Origin: Elusimicrobia bacterium HGW-Elusimicrobia-2
Lineage (GTDB): Bacteria; CG03
Direction: 5' to 3'
DNA length: 10,975 bases
NCBI GenBank assembly: GCA_002841685.1
Contig: PHAM01000058.1
Coordinates: 1-10,975, forward strand
This document shows, piece by piece, positions 1 to 5,252 of the stretch (within the stretch, counting starts at the first letter, position 1; the number at the start of each line of letters is the position of its first letter). The notes beneath the pieces are model-generated. The model was not told the DNA's origin. It worked only from the letters and a program-made list of their open reading frames with translations, and made no database searches. A program made the translations under genes and the position numbers.

Positions 1-16
1 TGAACGGCATACATTC

Positions 17-78
17 TGTCATTTCGAGCGAAGCGAGAAATCTTAGATTCTTCGTCGCTAACGCTCCTCAGAATGACA
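17..78. repeat. Imperfect palindromic intergenic repeat
   Basis: The ends are perfect 7-base inverted repeats (TGTCATT at 17-23, AATGACA at 72-78). The inner parts are similar but imperfect: GAGCGAAGCGAGAAATCT on the left pairs with AGATTCTTCGTCGCT followed by AACGCTCCTC on the right. From memory this is the widespread 'TGTCATTCTGAGGAGCG...GAAGAATCT' class of dispersed intergenic palindrome found in many Gram-negative genomes. Only one copy is visible here. It lies 21 bases past the stop of the ABC ATPase gene. A transcript of either strand could fold here, but no T-run follows, so it is not a classical terminator. Confidence 0.75.
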
Positions 79-99
79 TGAGAGTACGAATAATTCAGG

Positions 100-1176
100 C
101 TATGTATCTCTAAAAACGCTTATCCCTTTCTGCCAGATTCCTATTCTCACCTTTTTGCCGTTATAAAGTTTATGCCTCTGATAAATATAAGAAGGAAATT
201 TCAATTCAAAATTCAGAGCCGACTCAACTTTTATAATACAGGAGTCGCTTAAAAAATGAGACGCCTTTATCGCTCCCTCAAAAATATTGTCTTTTAGTTC
301 ATCCCTGACGGCGAAATTTTCTTTCATAATTTTTATATCCTGCGCTCTTATTGAGAATGTCACTTTTTCTCCTTTGCTGAAATTTTTGTCATTACACGCG
401 GTGATTTTAAAATTTTCTCCCGTTATTATTATTCTTTCGCCGTCCAGTCCGGCAATTTTCCCTGAATAAATGTTCCTGATTCCAAGGTATTGCGCCACTT
501 CCGCCGACGCGGGTTTTGAAAAAATATCCTCTTTTTCGCCCTGCTGAACAATTTCACCGTTGATTAAAACGCCCATTTTTCCGGCAAGCACCGCGGCCTC
601 GTCAAGATTGTGAGTTATATGAATCACCGGAATTTTAAGGGTACTCAATAAATCTTTCATTTCAAACCATAAATTAGTTTTAAGGCCTGTATCGATTGAC
701 GAAAAAGGTTCGTCAAGAATAAGGATTTCCGGATCTGCCAGCAGCGCTCGTCCCAAAGCGACCCTCTGTTTCTCGCCGCCCGAAAGATTTACGGCTGTTC
801 TTTCAAGAATTCCGTCTATGCCAAGCGTTTTTACAATATAATCTAATCTGCCTTTGATATCTTTCATGTCTTTTTTTTGCATCCGGGGCGCGAAAAGAAG
901 ATTTTCACGGACATTCATATTCGGAAAAAGAGCGAAATCCTGAGGAAGATAACCTATTTTTCTTTTTTCCGGCGGGAGTTCCGTTATATCCGCTCCGTTG
1001 AGGAAAATTTTGCCTCCGGAATTCCGGTGCAGTCCGCAGACGCACTTGGCAAGAGTTGTTTTTCCGGATCCCGTGGGCCCCAGAAGAACAAAATACTCAC
1101 CTTTTTCTACTTTCAGCGTCACCGCTTTAAGCAGGAAATCACCTGCTTTGTAATAAAGGTTTTCTATTTTCAGCAT
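100..1176 (-). CDS. modC: Molybdate/tungstate-type ABC transporter ATP-binding protein
   Basis: This 358-residue ATPase would power uptake of an oxyanion through the adjacent permease at the inner face of the cytoplasmic membrane. Visible motifs are Walker A GPTGSGKT (33-40), Q-loop Q79 in YLPQD, signature LSGGEKQ (131-137), Walker B ILILDEP (151-157, catalytic E156) and switch His189 in HITHN. Residues from about 235 to the end form a separate beta-rich region that fits a TOBE/MOP oxyanion-binding domain, and the total length matches ModC. The ATG lies inside the permease gene (38-base overlap) with only a weak AAAAGA upstream, so translation is probably coupled. ModC, WtpC and CysA are hard to separate by sequence. 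Molybdate or tungstate is favoured by the neighbouring binding protein, but the exact ion is not settled. Confidence 0.88.
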   Translation of the reverse strand: MLKIENLYYKAGDFLLKAVTLKVEKGEYFVLLGPTGSGKTTLAKCVCGLHRNSGGKIFLNGADITELPPEKRKIGYLPQDFALFPNMNVRENLLFAPRMQKKDMKDIKGRLDYIVKTLGIDGILERTAVNLSGGEKQRVALGRALLADPEILILDEPFSSIDTGLKTNLWFEMKDLLSTLKIPVIHITHNLDEAAVLAGKMGVLINGEIVQQGEKEDIFSKPASAEVAQYLGIRNIYSGKIAGLDGERIIITGENFKITACNDKNFSKGEKVTFSIRAQDIKIMKENFAVRDELKDNIFEGAIKASHFLSDSCIIKVESALNFELKFPSYIYQRHKLYNGKKVRIGIWQKGISVFRDT

Positions 1177-1990
1177 ATTCTTTTATAAGAAAAAGCGTTC
1201 CCAAAGAAACGACCAGCGAAATCAAAGTGAAAACGCACGCGCCGCGCACATCGGCGCTTGAAAAATTCAGAAAAATCGCGATTGGAAGAGTTTCCGTCTT
1301 CATCGTGGTTGCCCCCGCAAGCATTACCCCCGCTCCGAATTCCCCTATCGCGCGCGCAAAGGCAAGAAAAAAAGCGGCGATTATTCCTTTTTTTGAAAGA
1401 GGCAGGAGCACCTTAAAAAAGGCCTGAATTTTTGTCGCCCCGAGGGTTCTCGCGATTTCCTCGTATTCGGGCCCAACAGAATTGAAGACCATTTTAATGA
1501 CATTTACCGCAATGCCGAAAACGACAACCCCCTGCGCGAAAACAAGGCCGGGCACTTCATAAACAACGCCGAAAAAATGACTTTCAAAAAATTCGCCGAT
1601 CGGCGTTTTGAAAAACATCAGAAGCATTGCCCCCAGAGCGACGGGAGGCATGACAACGGGAATAAACAAAAGCGTTTCAACGGCGTTTTTCAGAGGGAAT
1701 TTATGACGCGAAAGAATGTAAGCGACAGGAATTGAAATTAAAACGGCAAGAGCCGAAGAAGAAAAGGCCGTGATGAGGGTGAGTTTCACCGCGAAGAAAA
1801 TCTCATTTTTGGAAATAGTTCCCACAGAAGAACTTGTTTGCATCTGAATAATTGTTGAAATTATGAGCGCCGCGAAAAAAGCAACTGTCAGTACAAAAAC
1901 CAGCCGAAACAAAAACAGCAGGAATTTATCACGCCAGCCGCCTGCGCTCCAGAACTTTTTGAATCCTCTCATATCAGTGTCCACTCTCAT
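1139..1990 (-). CDS. modB: Molybdate/tungstate-type ABC transporter permease
   Basis: This 283-residue inner-membrane permease belongs to the binding-protein-dependent transport family. A hydrophobic segment at about 23-48 is followed by a periplasmic stretch and at least four more membrane segments. The EAA loop that contacts the ATPase is clear at about 176-197 (EYEEIARTLGAT, then LPLSKKGI). The following FARAIGEFGAGVMLAG, then KTETLP, is the typical ModB/CysT signature. The start at 1990 has AGGA five bases upstream. An alternative Met at residue 7 has no better ribosome site. The gene overlaps the ATPase gene by 38 bases. It is separated from the binding-protein gene by 132 bases, unusually wide for such an operon, and that gap holds a candidate second promoter. 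Confidence 0.9.
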   Translation of the reverse strand: MRVDTDMRGFKKFWSAGGWRDKFLLFLFRLVFVLTVAFFAALIISTIIQMQTSSSVGTISKNEIFFAVKLTLITAFSSSALAVLISIPVAYILSRHKFPLKNAVETLLFIPVVMPPVALGAMLLMFFKTPIGEFFESHFFGVVYEVPGLVFAQGVVVFGIAVNVIKMVFNSVGPEYEEIARTLGATKIQAFFKVLLPLSKKGIIAAFFLAFARAIGEFGAGVMLAGATTMKTETLPIAIFLNFSSADVRGACVFTLISLVVSLGTLFLIKEYAENRKPLLQSR

Positions 1991-2040
1991 ATTATCCTAA
2001 CCTGCATTATTCACACTACGCTATTCATAAGTCTATTTCC

Positions 2041-2050
2041 AAATCGATTT
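2041..2050. repeat. 10-base perfect palindrome in the modA-modB gap
   Basis: AAATCGATTT is a perfect palindrome lying between the candidate modB promoter (2066-2094) and the modB start (1990), just inside the predicted transcribed leader. It could be an operator half-site or chance in AT-rich DNA. It does not resemble the ModE box known from Escherichia coli. Function is not established. Confidence 0.25.
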
Positions 2051-2065
2051 ATACATTCTCCAAGT

Positions 2066-2094
2066 ATTTTATTCTACAAATAGCCATTTTGCAA
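2066..2094 (-). promoter_or_regulatory. Candidate internal promoter for modBC
   Basis: Reading the minus strand, TTGCAA (2089-2094) and TAAAAT (2066-2071) are separated by exactly 17 bases. They match the sigma-70 consensus at 4 of 6 and 5 of 6 positions. Transcription would start near 2059, giving a leader of about 68 bases before the permease start. The 132-base gap between modA and modB makes an internal promoter reasonable, but the region is AT-rich and chance matches are likely. Confidence 0.35.
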
Positions 2095-2122
2095 GGTAAC
2101 TATGCGGCTGGACATGGCGCTC

Positions 2123-2974
2123 TCACTTTCCTATAATTTTGAAATATTTATCGGGAAGTTTATAACATCCTCCGATTTTCGCTTTAGGAGCGAATTTTCT
2201 CGCTTCGCCCTCGTCCGAAATATAGCCCCATTTTTTGAAGATTTGCTTCCCTTTCGCGGAGAGAACATAATTGATGAATTTGTCCGCGAGTTTCCTGTTT
2301 TTTACAAAACTTCCCACGGCAATCGCATTATAGGAAAGACGGGGAATTCTTTCGCCCGGGATTTCTATGAGCTCAACTTCTTCCGGATTCCACGCCTTGA
2401 AAACCCGCCAGCCGAGAATCGCGTCCACTTTTCCGAGAACAGCAAGATTTGCCGTTGAAGCACAGCCTTTCGCAAACACGACGGTGTTCGCCATAACTTT
2501 TTCCAGCAAATTGTTATAGTCAAGGAGCTCGGCGCAATAAAGGCCGAGACAGACAGTTTCGGGATTACCTATTCCGAACCTCACGCCTTTTTTCGCCAGG
2601 TCATCAAGACATTTTATATTTTTCGGATTTCCCTTTGGCGTTATAATCGCCGGAACAAGATACGTGCCTCTTCTTGAAGTTCCTTTCACAAGGAGCCCTT
2701 TCTCCTCGCCGATTATGACATAATCGGGTGAGCCGCAAAGATAAACGTCTCCTCTCTTTGTGATTTCCATCTGAGAAAGAAGATTTCCCGAACCGCTGTA
2801 AATCACGTTAACTTCAACTCCTGTTTCTTTTTCAAAATTCACTATAATTTCTTCCATCGGCACTTTTACCGCGGCGCCGCAGAAAAAATCCAGTTTCGGC
2901 AGCGCTTTTTTACCGCAGGCGCTAAAACCGAAAACAACTGTTAAAACTAAACCCAAACTCAAAAACTTTTTCAT
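2123..2974 (-). CDS. modA: Oxyanion ABC transporter substrate-binding lipoprotein (ModA/WtpA-like)
   Basis: This 283-residue protein would capture molybdate, tungstate or a related oxyanion in the periplasm and deliver it to the permease. A basic start (MKK) and hydrophobic stretch lead to GFSAC, a lipobox with Cys20 as the likely lipidated residue. The mature part begins LDFFCGAAVKVPMEEI and continues with YSGSGNLLSQME and GDVYLCGSPDYV, the pattern of the type 2 periplasmic binding proteins of the ModA/WtpA group. The later RLSYNAIAVG and C-terminal helices also fit. The start has AAGGGGG six bases upstream. The gene lies 65 bases after the porin and upstream of the permease and ATPase, as expected for one operon. 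The ion cannot be assigned from sequence; a sulfate or thiosulfate binder is less likely. Confidence 0.82.
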   Translation of the reverse strand: MKKFLSLGLVLTVVFGFSACGKKALPKLDFFCGAAVKVPMEEIIVNFEKETGVEVNVIYSGSGNLLSQMEITKRGDVYLCGSPDYVIIGEEKGLLVKGTSRRGTYLVPAIITPKGNPKNIKCLDDLAKKGVRFGIGNPETVCLGLYCAELLDYNNLLEKVMANTVVFAKGCASTANLAVLGKVDAILGWRVFKAWNPEEVELIEIPGERIPRLSYNAIAVGSFVKNRKLADKFINYVLSAKGKQIFKKWGYISDEGEARKFAPKAKIGGCYKLPDKYFKIIGK

Positions 2975-2989
2975 TTTTTTCCCCCTTGC
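2945..2989 (-). repeat. Translation-start module shared with the porin gene (copy 1, modA)
   Basis: On the minus strand this reads GCAAGGGGG, six A, then ATGAAAAAGTTTTT and a GTTTGGGTTT stretch. It is nearly the same, base for base, as the porin start at 3997-4039. It contains an unusual ribosome site, AAGGGGG instead of AGGAGG, and the first codons of the signal peptide. This shows why the Met at 2974 is the correct start. Confidence 0.6.
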
Positions 2990-3016
2990 TTTATTGAAGC
3001 TTTCCCGTTTTGCAAA

Positions 3017-3050
3017 ATTGTTTCACCGTTTATCCCGTCCTAGAAACAAT
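3017..3050 (-). terminator. Intercistronic hairpin between the porin and modA
   Basis: ATTGTTTC (minus strand, 3050-3043) pairs perfectly with GAAACAAT (3024-3017) across an 18-base loop. The 5' arm includes the last porin codons. Only four T follow the 3' arm, so full termination is doubtful. A weak terminator, processing site or 3' stabiliser that lets the porin be made in excess over the transporter is the more natural reading. Confidence 0.4.
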
Positions 3051-4026
3051 ATTGGAGCTGAACGATAAAACTGTCGTTGTCCACTTCATTTTTAGCTTCT
3101 TTTTTGAGAATATAATTAGCCTGAAGCTTAATTTTTTCAACGGGAAAATAATTCAGCCCCAGTGTCTTCCATATAACGTCTTTGGCGTCGGTGACACTGT
3201 TATTGGGATCGTACTCCTCATATCTGGCGACTGCCGACAGTTTTTTAGGAATCACGAAACAGCTGCCGGTTACGCCGAAGCCTGCGGCGCTTACTTCTTT
3301 AATCGCAGAATCATCAGGCTTATAATTTCCCGTGATGTATTCCGCTTTCAGAGAAATGTCATCCTGCTTAAATTCTATATCCGCCTGAGCGATGCGTTTT
3401 TCATACGAGGCAAATCCCGCAGTTGCAATTAATGCTGTTTCAATTTTACTATCGCCTTTGACGCCTTCATGCGAACCCGCAATACTGAATCCCGCTTTGA
3501 TTTCCGAAGAAGTCGCCGCGCTTAAGCGTGCGGCATAAAAAGAATTATCATCATTGTCCGCGGCATTCGGACCGCTCCCGTTAAAGACGCCGGCGGAATA
3601 AGAAATTTTATTTTCAGCTAATTTTCCTTCGGCCATAATGCCTGTATCCCGGCATGTTGAGGGAAACATCTCGGCTATAAATTGATATTTATTTATCAAG
3701 TCGCCCTTTGTCGCGGGGGTTAAGGCCTCAGCGCTAATCGGAATTTTGAACTGTCCGCTTTTTATTTTCAGCGCGTCATTCAGCTTGCACTCCAAATAAG
3801 CGTCAAGCAGAAGCGGCGTAACCGATGTTTCCGCCAGAATTTTGAACGAAAACCGCTCATCTAAATTTCCCGTGAGTTTTACTCTCGCCCGCTTAATCGC
3901 AAATGAATCTTTTTCGGCCGCCCCTGCGGAAAATCTTGAATGAATAAACCCGCCCACTTTCACATCTTCCGCGTACACGCCCGCGCAAAACCCGAACGCC
4001 AAACACAAACCTAAAAACTTTTTCAT
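3040..4026 (-). CDS. OprO/OprP-type outer-membrane porin
   Basis: This 328-residue outer-membrane beta-barrel resembles the phosphate-selective porin O/P family and would admit small anions to the periplasm. Residues 1-19 are a signal peptide ending VYA, with cleavage before EDVKVGGFIHSRF. Family-like features are AIKRARVKLTGNL followed by FSFKILAE, then LLLDAYLE, a SGQFKIPISAEAL segment and CRDTGIMAEG. Amphipathic strands continue to the end, and the last residue is Phe (QLQYCF), the usual barrel-assembly signal. The length is somewhat below classical OprP (about 400). The start at 4026 was chosen because AAGGGGG lies four bases upstream. An in-frame ATG at 4041 would begin only about four bases after the predicted transcript start. 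As the first gene before an oxyanion ABC transporter, it probably serves the same ion; selectivity is inferred. Confidence 0.82.
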   Translation of the reverse strand: MKKFLGLCLAFGFCAGVYAEDVKVGGFIHSRFSAGAAEKDSFAIKRARVKLTGNLDERFSFKILAETSVTPLLLDAYLECKLNDALKIKSGQFKIPISAEALTPATKGDLINKYQFIAEMFPSTCRDTGIMAEGKLAENKISYSAGVFNGSGPNAADNDDNSFYAARLSAATSSEIKAGFSIAGSHEGVKGDSKIETALIATAGFASYEKRIAQADIEFKQDDISLKAEYITGNYKPDDSAIKEVSAAGFGVTGSCFVIPKKLSAVARYEEYDPNNSVTDAKDVIWKTLGLNYFPVEKIKLQANYILKKEAKNEVDNDSFIVQLQYCF

Positions 4027-4039
4027 AAAACCCCCTTGC
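3997..4039 (-). repeat. Translation-start module shared with modA (copy 2, porin)
   Basis: Minus strand GCAAGGGGG, then TTTT, then ATGAAAAAGTTTTT and a GTTTGTGTTT stretch. This matches the modA start region (2945-2989) except for the spacer (four T here, six A there) and a few scattered bases. The mature proteins that follow are unrelated, so the similarity is limited to the ribosome site and signal-peptide start. Confidence 0.6.
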
Positions 4040-4051
4040 ATTTATATGTAC

Positions 4052-4080
4052 ATCATAATGCAAGCAAGGAGGGTTGTCAA
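4052..4080 (-). promoter_or_regulatory. Strong sigma-70-type promoter of the porin-mod operon
   Basis: On the minus strand the -35 is a perfect TTGACA (4075-4080) and the -10 is TATGAT (4052-4057), one base from consensus, with an ideal 17-base spacer. Transcription should start near 4045, leaving a leader of about 19 bases before the porin ATG at 4026. It is the best promoter match in the window and suggests high basal expression. No ModE-like site overlaps it by eye. Confidence 0.75.
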
Positions 4081-4148
4081 GCCCGCCGCGACATCAGAAC
4101 GCAAAACATAATCGCGGGCAGCGGATGGTATCCGTCAGGATTGTAACT

Positions 4149-4171
4149 GCGCCGTGCCGCGCCGACGGCGC
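4149..4171. other. GC-rich hairpin downstream of the TPR gene
   Basis: GCGCCGT (4149-4155) pairs perfectly with ACGGCGC (4165-4171) around a nine-base loop. An inner 13-base palindrome-like element, GCGCCGACGGCGC, offers an alternative fold. It lies 36 bases past the TPR stop, where a terminator would be expected, but no T-run follows on the minus strand. It could be a Rho-dependent or roadblock-type end, or simply a stable structure shielding the porin promoter. Confidence 0.35.
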
Positions 4172-4206
4172 ATGGAGGGTGAAAGCAAAATACGCGACGG
4201 ATCAGT

Positions 4207-5181
4207 TCAGGCGATAAGAAGAGATTGTGCGCTTTTTTGTTTAACCAATTTTTGCTGTTCCCCAAGAATGCTTTTTTCATAGGCAAGCGACAGCTCAGCC
4301 GGCGTTGAAGCGCTTCCTGAAAGGAGCGCGGCTGCTTTTTTAAAATCCGAATCCATTCTGAGAAAATTGGCTTTCTGGATATCGCAGTAGAATATTCCCC
4401 GGGAATCCGAAAATTCTTTGAATATTTTACGCGCGTCACCGTTCATTTTAACGGCTGCTGACTTATGATCGAGGAACCAAAGCGTTTGCGACAGGCCCCA
4501 CATGGAATAAGCCATATTCCAGCGGTCATTGATTGTTTTGTATATGGAAACGGCTTTCTTATAAAGTTTCTCCGCTTTTTTGAGATCTTTTTTCATTCTT
4601 GCGGCGCTGCCGAGGCCGCAGGATGAATAAGCTATGCCGAATTTTTCCTTTTTCCGAGAAAAAATTTTGTTTGCCGAAAAATAGCTTTTGGCTGAGAGGG
4701 CATAATCGCCCAGAAGCCGGGCTGTGCCGCCTATGCCGCAGAAGACATAAGCCTTCGCGGACGGACCCTTTGTCAGCGGCAGGGCTTTCAAAAAATAGTG
4801 GAAACCCTTTTGGGGGTTTCCACCGTAGCGTTCTATACCCCCGCGAGTCCAGTGCGCGAAGCCCAATCCCTCGGAGTCCTTTTTTCTTTTGTATATGGAG
4901 GCGGCGCGGATGATTTTTTTCCGCGCTGTTTTAAAATCGCACAGCATCCTGTAAAGAATGGCCTCTTCGCAGAGACTGTCGGCATCGCCCGGAACAGGCT
5001 TGAGATAGTGAAGCGCTTTCGCCGGATTGCCCATCATACGGTATATCCACACGAGCAGTTTCCCCGAGCGTTCATCCGCCTTTCTATGCGCCAGAAGAGC
5101 TTTCCTGAGGGCGCGGGCATAATTGCCGGAAAAAATAAATTTTTCAGCCCTTTCGCACAAATCTATTTTCTTAAGCGCCAT
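4207..5181 (-). CDS. TPR-repeat protein of unknown role
   Basis: This 324-residue soluble protein is built almost entirely of tetratricopeptide repeats. Four consecutive units of exactly 40 residues can be aligned from about residue 102 to 261 (beginning DSEGLGFAHW, AKAYVFCGIG, GIAYSSCGLG and NMAYSMWGLS). A partial unit follows from 261, and less regular repeats lie at about 8-100. The pattern is the 40-residue, kinesin-light-chain-like type, with a small residue or Gly near position 8 of each unit. No signal peptide, membrane segment or enzymatic domain is seen, so it is probably a cytosolic protein-binding scaffold. The start at 5181 was chosen because AAAGGTGG lies seven bases upstream; the frame stays open to 5367 but without such a site. 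It is divergent from the STT3-like gene, which also carries TPRs. The partner is unknown. Confidence 0.8.
   Translation of the reverse strand: MALKKIDLCERAEKFIFSGNYARALRKALLAHRKADERSGKLLVWIYRMMGNPAKALHYLKPVPGDADSLCEEAILYRMLCDFKTARKKIIRAASIYKRKKDSEGLGFAHWTRGGIERYGGNPQKGFHYFLKALPLTKGPSAKAYVFCGIGGTARLLGDYALSAKSYFSANKIFSRKKEKFGIAYSSCGLGSAARMKKDLKKAEKLYKKAVSIYKTINDRWNMAYSMWGLSQTLWFLDHKSAAVKMNGDARKIFKEFSDSRGIFYCDIQKANFLRMDSDFKKAAALLSGSASTPAELSLAYEKSILGEQQKLVKQKSAQSLLIA
4790..4823 (-). terminator. Intrinsic-terminator-like hairpin inside the TPR coding sequence
   Basis: In the gene's own direction, GTGGAAACCC (4823-4814) pairs perfectly with GGGTTTCCAC (4807-4798) around a six-base loop CCAAAA. It is followed by TA and then six T (4795-4790). 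That is the architecture of a Rho-independent terminator in sense orientation. It encodes the segment GGNPQKGFHYF at about residues 120-130, so a transcript ending here would carry only the first third of the gene. Confidence 0.5.
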
Positions 5182-5194
5182 GTGTTTACCACCT

Positions 5195-5222
5195 TTGATT
5201 TTTGCTTTTAATTTCTTATCAT
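5195..5222 (+). promoter_or_regulatory. Candidate promoter of the STT3-like gene
   Basis: TTGATT (5195-5200) and TATCAT (5217-5222) are separated by 16 bases and match consensus at 4 of 6 and 5 of 6 positions. Predicted start near 5229 gives a leader of about 24 bases to the ATG at 5253. It overlaps the -10 of the divergent TPR promoter. Confidence 0.45.
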
Positions 5223-5226
5223 AACA
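5218..5226 (-). promoter_or_regulatory. Candidate extended -10 promoter of the TPR gene
   Basis: On the minus strand TGTTATGAT is an exact extended -10 pattern (TGn followed by TATGAT, one base from TATAAT). The expected -35 (near 5241-5246, TTCCGT) is poor, as is common with extended -10 promoters. Its -10 shares bases 5218-5222 with the plus-strand promoter, so both polymerases cannot bind at once. Confidence 0.4.
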
Positions 5227-5252
5227 TTGAATCGGCAGAAACGGAAATATAA

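Noticed and set aside
2025-2059. Leader peptide in the modA-modB gap (ATG with GGAG just before it, seven codons)
   Set aside because: The GGAG-to-ATG spacing is too short and such frames are expected by chance in AT-rich DNA.
1991-2122. Molybdenum-cofactor riboswitch or ModE operator in the modA-modB gap
   Set aside because: No extended pairing or conserved blocks of the cofactor riboswitch and no ModE-like TATATA inverted pair can be seen; only AAATCGATTT stands out.
3010-3432. 140-codon plus-strand open frame opposite the porin
   Set aside because: It is entirely antisense to a well-supported porin gene and has no ribosome site or recognisable motif.
4077-4439. 120-codon minus-strand frame crossing the TPR gene end and the intergenic region
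   Set aside because: It runs out of frame through the TPR gene and then through the porin promoter region; the composition looks random and no start signal is seen.
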